Source of the DNA: Phaeobacter cretensis
GTDB lineage: Bacteria > Pseudomonadota > Alphaproteobacteria > Rhodobacterales > Rhodobacteraceae
Reading direction: 5' to 3'
DNA length: 64,000 nt
NCBI RefSeq assembly: GCF_047372505.1
Contig: NZ_JBKBEU010000001.1
Location: 992,001 to 1,056,000 of the forward strand
A program made the translations under genes and the position numbers. Below, piece by piece: positions 25,961 to 34,162 of the stretch (its first letter is position 1; each line of letters starts with the position of its first letter). The notes below the pieces were generated by a model, which saw nothing but the letters and a program-made list of their open reading frames with translations, was not told where the DNA came from and made no database searches.

Positions 25961-27202
25961 CTAAAAGGTGAGCTTGGCTCCCAGAATAACGCTATGCGAC
26001 CGGACACTTGCATCCCCTGTGCGACGGGGCAGGATCAGCGGCACAAACCCATCATTAAAGAGATACTCCGCCCCTAATCTGACATTCTTCGCCACTGCAA
26101 CCTCCATCCCCAGAATGACCTGTGACATCACCTCCCATTCTGTGCCTGATCCGCCTTGACGCCCCTGACTGGCGGATAACGAATAGACAGCCGGACGATC
26201 AAGGAACGCCCCACGGTACCGCCCTTGCACAGTAAGCGCGCTGACACGGTGATCGGTAGCAGGCCAGCGATCCGTGGTTTGGGCAAACTCGGCCATAAGA
26301 TCAAACCGCTCACCGCTGAGTGTCGCGTTCACATCCCATGCCCCATTCCAACCACGGTCAATACCAGTGCCCGGCGGATGATGTGCAATGACGCTGTCAT
26401 AGATCGTACCCCGCAGGAAACCCGCCCCAAGCTTCAACGCCATACCATTGGCCAGGGTCAAGCGATGCGTCGCATTCAAGGCGTAGTTTGTGTAGCGTCC
26501 ATCGTTCTTGGGGCTACTAATCACCCGATTGCCACGATGGTTGCGAATGATCGTCAGCGCAAGCTCGGTCCGATCGGTGATATAGCCGATCTCTATCAGC
26601 GGGTCCTTGGATTGGGACCAGAAATAATGGCTGTTATGGGTATGAGTGAACGGCGCATAACTAGCAAAGTTCCCGAAATTCACAGACTTGCGTCCAACCG
26701 CAATGTAGAAAGGTGAGCGGACAAGATCACCAACCGCGAGCCAGGCCTTACGCAGCTGAATGTCATTTTGGCCCGGATATTCAACCTCAGTATATTCACC
26801 CTGCACCAGCGCCATCAGCAATGGTGTAGTGGCGGTGGCCATCAACGTGATATCATTGATCACGCTATAGGTATCCGAGGTGCCGCTGGTGTGCGTGGGC
26901 GGCAGTCGTGACAGGATCGGGAATTTGCCCGGCGTGTTGGTCGTCTCGTGGATGACAGCGCCAAGAAACCGCCCGCCAAATGTGACACGATTGCTGCCAA
27001 GCTGTCCGGAATGGCGGGCGCGCAGGGCGATGGCGACCTTATTGGTCACATCCTCCTGCCGGTCCAGCATGCGTTCGGAATAGCTCAGCGAAGTTGCTAA
27101 AAATCCACCGCGCTCCTGCGCGCCCCCACTCTTTGCACCTACCAAACTCACAACAGTAAACAGCGCAGTCAAACCTGCGCGCCTCGCAAATGAAACAATC
27201 AC
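25961..27202 (-). CDS. Outer-membrane porin-like protein (resembles LbtU-type siderophore porins)
   Basis: A 413-residue exported beta-barrel protein. After a signal peptide (FARRAGLTALFTVVSLVGAKSGGAQ) the sequence alternates in barrel fashion and ends in LGAKLTF, a typical outer-membrane C-terminus. The segment IQLRKAWLAVGDLVRSPFYIAVGRKSVNFGNFASY resembles LbtU-like porins. I chose the GTG at 27202: a GGAG motif lies about eight bases upstream, and the signal peptide then begins properly, while the ATG at 27301 would add an unlikely N-terminus. The upstream region has several strong palindromes. The substrate is uncertain. Confidence 0.68.
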   Translation of the reverse strand: MIVSFARRAGLTALFTVVSLVGAKSGGAQERGGFLATSLSYSERMLDRQEDVTNKVAIALRARHSGQLGSNRVTFGGRFLGAVIHETTNTPGKFPILSRLPPTHTSGTSDTYSVINDITLMATATTPLLMALVQGEYTEVEYPGQNDIQLRKAWLAVGDLVRSPFYIAVGRKSVNFGNFASYAPFTHTHNSHYFWSQSKDPLIEIGYITDRTELALTIIRNHRGNRVISSPKNDGRYTNYALNATHRLTLANGMALKLGAGFLRGTIYDSVIAHHPPGTGIDRGWNGAWDVNATLSGERFDLMAEFAQTTDRWPATDHRVSALTVQGRYRGAFLDRPAVYSLSASQGRQGGSGTEWEVMSQVILGMEVAVAKNVRLGAEYLFNDGFVPLILPRRTGDASVRSHSVILGAKLTF

Positions 27203-27359
27203 AATCGTTACTCCAGAATAGTACCACAATACCGCCTGCCCGAGGTGTGGGCAGCCCCCATCCGGTTTCCTCCTTGGCCACAGTTGACCCGAGTACAACA
27301 CGTCCCGAAGTCATGAAATCTGGCTTCACGAAACTGCCCGCGCAGCATCGTCAAAAGTA

Positions 27360-27447
27360 ATTTCTCCATGGAGAAATCCGTAGAGTTTGACAGTGGGTCG
27401 GAAACGCGACCCACTCACATACTATCACATATTCGTGATTTCACGAA
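27360..27447. promoter_or_regulatory. Cluster of three inverted repeats in a divergent promoter region
   Basis: Between the porin-like gene (leftward) and the L,D-transpeptidase gene (rightward): a perfect 18-bp palindrome ATTTCTCCATGGAGAAAT (27360-27377); a 9-bp stem AGTGGGTCG/CGACCCACT with a 6-base loop (27392-27415); and TTCGTGA-TT-TCACGAA (27432-27447). A TTCACGAA half-site also occurs near 27325. At least one is probably an operator. No matching regulator is seen nearby. Confidence 0.5.
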
Positions 27448-27594
27448 GTTGGCCCGCCCCGCCCCCGAAGGGGGATATCATCGTGGTTGTTGCGCAGGCC
27501 TCACGCTCGGTGATCCCGCCCAGGCAGGCTATTGACCGGATCGACACTCCGCCGCAGACTGTTTGCATCTGTTCCAAAACCGAAAGAGCCCCGC

Positions 27595-28146
27595 ATGTTG
27601 TCACGCCGCGCCTTTCTGGCAAGCTCCGCTGCAACCACGCTCTGGCCCCAAACCGGGTCAGCCCAAACCGCCTTTGACCCCACTCCGCAGGAGGTCCGCA
27701 TCAAGAAGGAATTCGCGCCCGGGCAAATTCTGGTGCTGCCACGCTCCTACTATCTGTACTACGTGACCGAGCCGCGACGTGCGCGCCGCTATGGTGTCGG
27801 CGTAGGCCGGGCGGGGCTGGAATTTACCGGCACGGCGTTGATCCAAGTCAAAAAGGAATGGCCGACATGGCGCCCGACAAACGAGATGATCGAACGCGAC
27901 CCTCGGGCCTATGCGCGATTTGTTGACAATAAATATGTGCAACCCGGCGGCGCAGATAACCCATTGGGCGCTCGTGCGCTTTATCTTTTTCAAAACGGCG
28001 TGGACACCTATTTCCGCATCCATGGCACCAACCAGCCTCAGACCATCGGCCATTCGGTATCCAACGGCTGCATCCGCATGCTGAACGAACATGTGGTCGA
28101 TCTGTATCAACGGGTACCCTTGGGAACGACGGTGACTGTACTCTGA
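27595..28146 (+). CDS. L,D-transpeptidase (YkuD family)
   Basis: A 183-residue exported enzyme that forms 3-3 cross-links in peptidoglycan or attaches proteins to it. The start MLSRRAFLASSAATTLWPQTGSAQ is a Tat-like signal. The YkuD active site is intact: His143 in IHGTNQP and Cys159 in SVSNGCIRM. The KEWPTWRPTNEMI segment is typical of Rhodobacterales and rhizobial members. I chose the ATG at 27595; an upstream GTG-type frame would disrupt the signal peptide. Confidence 0.92.
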   Translation: MLSRRAFLASSAATTLWPQTGSAQTAFDPTPQEVRIKKEFAPGQILVLPRSYYLYYVTEPRRARRYGVGVGRAGLEFTGTALIQVKKEWPTWRPTNEMIERDPRAYARFVDNKYVQPGGADNPLGARALYLFQNGVDTYFRIHGTNQPQTIGHSVSNGCIRMLNEHVVDLYQRVPLGTTVTVL

Positions 28147-28429
28147 TACCGGCTCTTGGCCCTACGTGGCCGTTTCTGGCTTACGCGGCGCATCAGTCCG
28201 CCTACAAACTACGCCAAGCTTGCCTATGGGACACCCGCACCGCCCAACCGGGAGGCACACCTAGCTATAACACTTGCGCCGAAAGGACATTGGCGACAAG
28301 ATCGTTACCGCAAGGTTGCGCAGAACTCATTGCTGTCCTAGGTGGCTCGGTCATGAAAACGCACTGACATTGCCGTGCTGTCGCATGTCGCGGACAGGGA
28401 TATTGAGTAAAGACTGGGAGAAGAAGACG

Positions 28430-28636
28430 ATGGCCACAGGCACCGTCAAATGGTTCAACACCACTAAAGGTTACGGTTTTATTGCACCCGATTCGGGTGG
28501 CAGCGATGTATTTGTACATATTTCCGCTGTTGAGCGATCTGGCCTAACCGGCCTCGCGGACAATCAGAAAGTGACCTATGAGCTGCAACCGGGTCGTGAC
28601 GGCCGCGAGTCTGCAGTGGATATCGCACTGGCCTGA
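28430..28636 (+). CDS. Cold-shock protein (CspA family)
   Basis: A 68-residue single cold-shock domain. RNP1 (KGYGFIAPD) and RNP2 (VFVHISAV) are both present after the MATGTVKWFN start. It binds single-stranded RNA or DNA as an RNA chaperone. A GGGAGAAGAAGA purine stretch precedes the ATG, and a strong terminator follows, so it forms a monocistronic unit. Roughly 280 bases upstream contain no other gene and would include a long 5' leader as is common for csp genes. Confidence 0.95.
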   Translation: MATGTVKWFNTTKGYGFIAPDSGGSDVFVHISAVERSGLTGLADNQKVTYELQPGRDGRESAVDIALA

Positions 28637-28663
28637 CCGCCAACCGAAAATATGATCAGCTGT

Positions 28664-28692
28664 CGGCCCCCTTTCGGGGCCGTCTTTCGTTT
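28664..28692 (+). terminator. Rho-independent terminator of the cold-shock gene
   Basis: CGGCCCC, a short CTTTC loop and GGGGCCG, followed by TCTTTCGTTT, about 28 bases after the stop codon. Confidence 0.75.
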
Positions 28693-28715
28693 GGCCCCTG
28701 CCACCTGCCGCCTCT

Positions 28716-29357
28716 CTATTGTGCAGCCTGCGCGACCAAATCTAGCACCTTGGGGCCGATAGCTGCCACATTCAGCGCCACGCCCTCTGCGTTGGGGTGA
28801 ATACCGTCGTCCTGCAAATACTTCCCAGCCGCCTGCGGATCATTCCCAGTGACAGCACGGATCCCGGCAAGGCTATCTACGTGTAGCAGCGTGCCATATT
28901 CGGCAGACAATTCCGGGAATATCGCATCGAATTCCAGCTTAAAATCCGCTCCGTAGTTCCCGGGCGCTTGAATGCCGACGAGCAAAACCGGCACTCCGAT
29001 CGTCTTAGACGTCTCTAGGATGTGGATAAGATTGGCACGGCTTTCAGCCGGTGCAATACCGCGCAACAGATCGTTGCCGCCGAGCGCTACAATCAATGCA
29101 TCAGGTTTATCTGCCAGTGTCCAGTCGATCCGAGCAGCGCCACCTGCCGTGGTATCGCCGGACACACCAGCATTGATCAGCCGAGCCTCAGCGCCTTTTT
29201 CACCGAGCCAGCGCTGCAACTGTGGGACCCACCCCTGCCCCTGCGGCAGCCCGTAACCCTGTACCAGACTATCACCAAGCGCAGCCACTCGGACGGGCTC
29301 AGCCTGCGCCACTGCCGCAGTAAATATAAAAATCAATCCTGCAATCATCTTGCGCAT
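28716..29357 (-). CDS. tesA: Arylesterase / acyl-thioesterase I, SGNH hydrolase (TesA type)
   Basis: A 213-residue exported lipase-like hydrolase. Signal peptide MIAGLIFIFTAAVAQA, then the SGNH blocks: GDSLVQGYGL (catalytic serine), INAGVSGDTTAGG (glycine), LGGNDLLRGI (asparagine) and DGIHPNAEG (catalytic aspartate and histidine). It cleaves short acyl or aryl esters in the periplasm. Its head-to-head position with an ABC ATPase and a large FtsX-type permease reproduces the tesA/ybbA/ybbP arrangement of Escherichia coli. The start at 29357 is placed just before the signal peptide. Confidence 0.9.
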   Translation of the reverse strand: MRKMIAGLIFIFTAAVAQAEPVRVAALGDSLVQGYGLPQGQGWVPQLQRWLGEKGAEARLINAGVSGDTTAGGAARIDWTLADKPDALIVALGGNDLLRGIAPAESRANLIHILETSKTIGVPVLLVGIQAPGNYGADFKLEFDAIFPELSAEYGTLLHVDSLAGIRAVTGNDPQAAGKYLQDDGIHPNAEGVALNVAAIGPKVLDLVAQAAQ

Positions 29358-29408
29358 TGGTTTAAAGGCTCCATATCGAGAGATGTCCCAAAACAGGCGC
29401 GGTTTCAC

Positions 29409-30125
29409 ATGCAGTCGAGCACGATCTCCCAATCAGACCCCATTCTCACCCTCCAACATGCGTCTTTGTCGCTGGTTGGCAATACCGGACCGGTCGAAAT
29501 TCTGCATGATATCTCGCTTGACGTACAGACCGGCGAGACATTGGGCCTGATCGGCCCTTCAGGGTCTGGGAAGTCATCGTTGTTGATGGTTATGGGCGGC
29601 CTGGAGCAAGCCACTGGCGGATCCGTATCTGCACTGGGCCAAGATCTGACGGCGATGGATGAAGACGCGCTGGCACGGTTTCGCCGTGACAATATGGGCG
29701 TTGTTTTCCAGAGCTTCCACCTTATCCCGACGATGACAGCACTGGAAAATGTCGCCACTCCGCTGGAGCTGGCGGGTCACAGAGACGCCTTTGATCGTGC
29801 CCAAGCCGAATTGGAAGCGGTTGGTCTGGGCCATCGTGCAGGCCATTTCCCGGCGCAAATGTCCGGCGGAGAGCAGCAGCGGGTGGCACTGGCGCGCGCG
29901 CTGGTGACCCGTCCACGCATTTTGCTCGCGGATGAACCGACAGGCAATCTTGATGCAACCAATGGCGATGCAATTATGGATCTGCTGTTTGACCTGCGCG
30001 ACCGCTACGGTGCGACGCTGGTTATGGTCACCCATGCACCCGAACTGGCGGCACGCTGCGACCGGGTGATCCGGTTGCGTGACGGGCGACTGGATCAGGA
30101 CGCGACGCGCGAGGCCGCAGAATGA
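29409..30125 (+). CDS. ABC transporter ATP-binding protein (YbbA / LolD type)
   Basis: A 238-residue ATPase of the MacB/LolD group. Walker A GPSGSGKSS, Q-loop VFQSFHLIPTMTALENV, signature MSGGEQQRVALARAL, Walker B ILLADEPTGNLD, and H-loop VMVTHAPELA are all present. It pairs with the permease that starts four bases before its end (ATGA overlap). Such pairs use ATP for mechanical work on envelope lipids or proteins rather than import. The start at 29409 gives a normal length; an upstream open frame runs antisense into tesA and is not coding. Confidence 0.9.
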   Translation: MQSSTISQSDPILTLQHASLSLVGNTGPVEILHDISLDVQTGETLGLIGPSGSGKSSLLMVMGGLEQATGGSVSALGQDLTAMDEDALARFRRDNMGVVFQSFHLIPTMTALENVATPLELAGHRDAFDRAQAELEAVGLGHRAGHFPAQMSGGEQQRVALARALVTRPRILLADEPTGNLDATNGDAIMDLLFDLRDRYGATLVMVTHAPELAARCDRVIRLRDGRLDQDATREAAE

Positions 30126-32647
30126 GCACTGGCGCGCTGTCGCTGGCAACACGTTTTGCCGCGCGTGAGTTGCGCGGTGGCTTGTATGGTTTTCGCGTCT
30201 TTCTGATCTGCCTCGCACTAGGGGTCGCTGTAATTGCTGGAATAGGTTCATTGCGGTCAGCCATCGAAACGGGCCTGAATGAAGAGGGTGCAGTGCTGCT
30301 GGGTGGCGACGCTGAACTTGGTTTCACCTATCGCCGCGCCAGCGAGGAAGAACAACGCTGGATGGACGATACCGCAATTGCGCGGTCAGAAATCATTGAT
30401 TTCCGTTCTATGGCGGTCGTTGGCGACGAACGCGCCCTGACGCAGGTCAAGGCAGTGGATGATGCCTATCCGCTCGTTGGCACAATACAATTGTCACCTG
30501 ACCTGCCGTTGGATGAGGCGCTGGCCGGAACAGACGGGCTGCCCGGCGGTGTCATGCAACGGGTCTTGGCGGACCGATTGGGGCTCTCCATTGGCGATAA
30601 CTTTGCCCTTGGCACCCAACGATTTGTGCTGACGGCCGTATTGGAAAATGAACCAGACGCAGCTAGCGCAGGCTTTACTCTGGGGCCACGCACCATTGTT
30701 CAGACCGACGGCCTAGCGCAATCCGGCCTATTGCAGCCCGGTACATTGTTCTCCAGCAAATATCGCCTGATACTGCCTACAGGCACAGATCTGGAGAAGT
30801 TGAAAACCCGCGCCGAAACGGCTTTTGATAACAGCGGTATGCGCTGGACAGATGCCCGCAACGGCGCGCCTGGGATTGCAGCCTTTGTCGAACGGCTTGC
30901 TGGGTTCCTGGTTCTGGTTGGCCTGTCAGGGCTGGCCGTTGGCGGTATTGGTGTATCGGCAGCTGTGCGTGCTTATCTTGCGGGTAAGACCGCGACGATT
31001 GCCACACTGCGCACGCTTGGCGCAGACCGCAGGACGATCTTTCTGACTTACTTTCTGCAAATAGGAGCGCTGGCGCTATTTGGCATTGCGATAGGCCTGC
31101 TCATCGGCGGGCTCGCTCCAGTGCTGTTGGGGCCGTTGATTTCGGCGCAACTGCCGTTCCCGGCAATCTTTGGCATCTCTGTCCCGGCGCTAAGCGAAGC
31201 GGCACTCTATGGCCTGCTGACGGCATTTATCTTTGCGCTTTGGCCGTTGGCCCGTGCCGAGCGGATCCGGGCAGCCGCCCTGTTTCGTGATGCGCTGGAC
31301 AGCCGCAGCCACTGGCCCGCCCCCCGCTATATTGTAGCCACAGCATTCGCAGTCGCCATGTTGGTTGGCACAGCGGCGATGTTCAGCGGCGCAGTAGAAC
31401 TGACGCTGTGGACCGCAGGTGGTCTGATCGGCGCGCTTGCCGTATTGCTGCTGGCAGCGCTTGTCTTGGGCTGGATTGCTCGCCGCAGCGCGCCCTTTGC
31501 CCGTGGCACCCCCGCACTTCGCTGGGCGCTGTCCGCCATCGGCACTTCTCGCGATGGCGCAGTCCCTACGGTGTTGGCGCTGGGGCTTGGTCTGACGGTT
31601 CTTGCAGCGATCGGACAAGTTGATGGCAATATGCGCCGCGCAATTGAGGGCAATCTGCCGGATGTGGCCCCCTCCTATTTCTTTGTTGATATCCAACGCG
31701 ACCAGATGCCCGATTTTCTGGCCCGCGTAGAAGAAGATCCCGCTGTAGATCGGGTGCAGAGTGCCCCTATGCTGCGAGGTGTTCTCACTACGATCAATGG
31801 CCGACCTGCAACAGAAGTGGCAGGCGATCACTGGGTGGTGCGCGGAGATCGTGGTATCACCTATGCCGCCGAGCAGCCGAAAACCACACAGATCGTGGCG
31901 GGGGAATGGTGGCCCCAAAACTACACCGGCGCGCCCCAAGTCAGCTTTGCCCGCGAAGAGGCTGAGGAGCTGGGTCTGGGCGTCGGCGACACGCTGACAA
32001 TTAATGTTCTTGGTCGCGATATCGAAGCTACACTCACCAGCCTGCGCGAAGTCGATTTTTCCACTGCCGGCATGGGCTTTGTGATGGTTCTGAATGAGAG
32101 CGCTCTGGCCGGGGCCCCGCACAGCTATATCGCAACGGTCTATGCCGAGCAACAAGCCGAGGCGCAGATCCTGCGAGATTTGGCACGCGCGATGCCCAAT
32201 ATCACAGCGATACGGGTGCGCGATGCATTGGATCGGGTTTCGGACATCTTGCGGCAACTGGCATCTGCTACAGCATATGGTGCTGCAGCAACGCTACTTA
32301 CAGGCTTCATGGTGCTGATCGGTACCGCCGCTGCAGGTGAACCTGCTCGCCGCTACGAGGCCGCCGTGCTGAAAACTCTGGGTGCACCGCGCAAGCAGAT
32401 CCTTGTCAGTTTTGCCCTACGGTCTGTGGTTCTGGGGGCTGGAGCCGGGCTGGTTGCGCTGGTCGCCGGGATGACAGGCGCCTGGGCGATCAACACATAT
32501 GTGTTTGAAAGCGACTATCAGGTGATCTGGGGCAATGCGCTGGCGATTATCAGCGGTGGCATTCTGACCACGCTGCTGGCCGGTCTGATCTTTGCTTGGC
32601 GGCCCCTACAAGTACGCCCTGCAAGGATCCTTCGCGCCAGAGATTAG
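30122..32647 (+). CDS. FtsX-family ABC permease (YbbP type)
   Basis: An 841-residue membrane protein with the YbbP layout: one N-terminal helix (GVAVIAGIGSLRSAIETG), a large periplasmic domain, a central block of membrane helices with an FtsX domain (about residues 260-480), a second periplasmic domain, and a C-terminal three-helix FtsX domain (ATLLTGFMVLIGTAAAGEPARRYEAAVLKTLGAPRKQIL). The KTLGAPRKQI and RTLGADRRTI coupling motifs appear in the two FtsX domains. It works with the ATPase just upstream. Exact substrate unknown, probably envelope lipid or lipoprotein handling. Confidence 0.9.
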   Translation: MSTGALSLATRFAARELRGGLYGFRVFLICLALGVAVIAGIGSLRSAIETGLNEEGAVLLGGDAELGFTYRRASEEEQRWMDDTAIARSEIIDFRSMAVVGDERALTQVKAVDDAYPLVGTIQLSPDLPLDEALAGTDGLPGGVMQRVLADRLGLSIGDNFALGTQRFVLTAVLENEPDAASAGFTLGPRTIVQTDGLAQSGLLQPGTLFSSKYRLILPTGTDLEKLKTRAETAFDNSGMRWTDARNGAPGIAAFVERLAGFLVLVGLSGLAVGGIGVSAAVRAYLAGKTATIATLRTLGADRRTIFLTYFLQIGALALFGIAIGLLIGGLAPVLLGPLISAQLPFPAIFGISVPALSEAALYGLLTAFIFALWPLARAERIRAAALFRDALDSRSHWPAPRYIVATAFAVAMLVGTAAMFSGAVELTLWTAGGLIGALAVLLLAALVLGWIARRSAPFARGTPALRWALSAIGTSRDGAVPTVLALGLGLTVLAAIGQVDGNMRRAIEGNLPDVAPSYFFVDIQRDQMPDFLARVEEDPAVDRVQSAPMLRGVLTTINGRPATEVAGDHWVVRGDRGITYAAEQPKTTQIVAGEWWPQNYTGAPQVSFAREEAEELGLGVGDTLTINVLGRDIEATLTSLREVDFSTAGMGFVMVLNESALAGAPHSYIATVYAEQQAEAQILRDLARAMPNITAIRVRDALDRVSDILRQLASATAYGAAATLLTGFMVLIGTAAAGEPARRYEAAVLKTLGAPRKQILVSFALRSVVLGAGAGLVALVAGMTGAWAINTYVFESDYQVIWGNALAIISGGILTTLLAGLIFAWRPLQVRPARILRARD

Positions 32648-32770
32648 TCTGAGGAGACCTCCACCAACCTGATGGCGGCACGTGACCTTTGCGCGGCCCA
32701 TCCGCCATCAGCATACTGGCCATGCGCTTGCCAAACTAAGGCTGATCTTTTTGCACATAGCGCTGAGAGG

Positions 32771-33235
32771 TCAGCTAAGGCGATCAGCACAACTGGCGAA
32801 GGCGGGAAGCTGGAACAGGGCCAACAACTCATCATTTTTGCATACCAGCGACTGCAGGGTTATAGCGTCGAGCGACCGATAAAACGCCTGCGCCGCATCA
32901 GAAAGCGCCAACCGCAACCGACAGGCTGACACCAGCGGACAAGTGTTATCGACGTCGGCAAAGCACTCAACAACCGGTACGCCACCCTCGACATCGCGGT
33001 ATACATCGCCGATGCTGATTGTCTCGGCTGACCGGCCCAACGACAGCCCTCCATTTCGCCCGCGCAGCGTATGCAGATATCCCAACTGGGCCAATTGGTT
33101 GATCACCTGTGCCAAATGGTTTTCCGAGATATTGCAGCGCACCGCAACTTCCGATTTGGTAACCCGTTGGGCGGGATGGGCTGCGCAGTACATCAACAAT
33201 CGCACTGCTATATTGGTCCGTTTTGTAATCCGCAT
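32771..33235 (-). CDS. Rrf2-family iron-sulfur regulator, NsrR-like
   Basis: A 154-residue Rrf2 protein. The winged helix starts MRITKRTNIAVRLLMYCAAHP and continues NISENHLAQVINQLAQLGYLHTLRGRNGGLSLGR, close to NsrR. Three cysteines at 91, 99 and 105 (C-x7-C-x5-C) sit where NsrR binds its iron-sulfur cluster. It probably senses nitric oxide, although RirA (iron) has a similar plan and cannot be excluded. I chose the ATG at 33235 because AGAGGGG precedes it and the HTH then begins at the N-terminus. A FNR-type box lies 60 bases upstream. Confidence 0.85.
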   Translation of the reverse strand: MRITKRTNIAVRLLMYCAAHPAQRVTKSEVAVRCNISENHLAQVINQLAQLGYLHTLRGRNGGLSLGRSAETISIGDVYRDVEGGVPVVECFADVDNTCPLVSACRLRLALSDAAQAFYRSLDAITLQSLVCKNDELLALFQLPAFASCADRLS

Positions 33236-33294
33236 GATCGCCCCTCTGAGGTGCATTGATCGAAAAATCATGACACGAGCAGGCAAAGGGCACT

Positions 33295-33308
33295 TTGACA
33301 TGCATCAA
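33295..33308. promoter_or_regulatory. Candidate FNR/Dnr box
   Basis: TTGAC-ATGC-ATCAA, one base from the FNR/Dnr consensus TTGAT-N4-ATCAA. It is 60 bases before the NsrR-like gene on one side and about 100 bases before the gamma-glutamylcyclotransferase-like gene on the other. The pairing of an oxygen or NO-responsive box with an NsrR-like gene makes biological sense. Confidence 0.55.
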
Positions 33309-33410
33309 AGCCGCGATAGGTCTGGACCGACCGATGCCCCAAAACCGGTTCTGATACATCAGCCCGGTCACATATTATGGACTGTAGGTACAGCCAGACA
33401 GGAGACTTGA

Positions 33411-33998
33411 ATGCCCGGCCCCAATACCTCTGGCCCCTTTTTCTTTGGCTATGGCAGCCTAGTCAACACCCGTACCCATACGTATGGTCAGGCGCGCCCT
33501 GCCCGGCTAAGCGGCTGGCGTCGGGCTTGGGTACACACCGACCTGCGCCCTGTTGCCTTTCTCAGTGCTATACCCTGTACCAAGAGCGCGATTGACGGAT
33601 TGATTGCCGAGGTACCAGGAGCAGACTGGGCAGCGCTTGATGACCGCGAGTTTGCATATGATCGCCTGCCAGCCCAGGGTACGGTGCAACACGATCTTCC
33701 ATCAGAGACCGAAATCGCCGTTTATGCGGTACCGCCAGAAAGCCAACACGTCGCGAGCCCCCGTCACCCTATCCTGCTAAGCTATCTGGACGTCGTTATT
33801 CAAGGCTATTTGGATATCTTTGGCCCCGACGGTGTTGATGCATTTATCCGAACAACCGACGGCTGGGATGCACCAATCCTGAATGACCGCGACGTCCCAC
33901 GCTATCCGCGCGCCCAAAACCTGAACCAATCTGAAACTGATCTGGTAGATCATCATCTGGACAGGCTAGGGGCATCTGTGGTCGCGGACGGCCAGTGA
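33411..33998 (+). CDS. Gamma-glutamylcyclotransferase-like (GGCT/AIG2 fold) protein
   Basis: A 195-residue protein beginning with the GGCT signature FFFGYGSLVNTRTH, where the YGSL loop binds the glutamyl group. A GWRRAWVH strand and LIAEVPGADWAALDDREFAYDRLP follow; the glutamate in DDREFAYDR is at the position of the family's catalytic acid. It could cleave gamma-glutamyl amino acids or modify a related amide; many bacterial members have no assigned substrate. It is divergent from the NsrR-like gene and shares its regulatory region. Confidence 0.78.
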   Translation: MPGPNTSGPFFFGYGSLVNTRTHTYGQARPARLSGWRRAWVHTDLRPVAFLSAIPCTKSAIDGLIAEVPGADWAALDDREFAYDRLPAQGTVQHDLPSETEIAVYAVPPESQHVASPRHPILLSYLDVVIQGYLDIFGPDGVDAFIRTTDGWDAPILNDRDVPRYPRAQNLNQSETDLVDHHLDRLGASVVADGQ

Positions 33999-34040
33999 TC
34001 TGGGACAGACACTCCTGTCTGTTTCGGCCCTTATTGCAAA

Positions 34041-34068
34041 GAAAAAAGCGACCTCGTTGAGAGGCCGC
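34041..34068 (-). terminator. Rho-independent terminator of gltX
   Basis: On the minus strand GCGGCCTC, a 5-base loop and GAGGTCGC, with one G-U pair, followed by six T residues. It lies about 95 bases after the gltX stop. It could also act for the convergent gene to the left. Confidence 0.7.
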
Positions 34069-34162
34069 CTTTGTCTATTCATCTGCCTAAATGCCCGCAT
34101 CTCATTGGCTCGGCCTCAAGTAATCGGCCATGGCGTCGCCGTGTCAGCAGAAGGTTCCGCGC

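Noticed and set aside
29574..30251. Long minus-strand frame opposite the YbbA-like ATPase gene
   Set aside because: Antisense shadow of a well-supported gene; composition (many His, Gln, Arg) is typical of antisense frames in GC-rich DNA.
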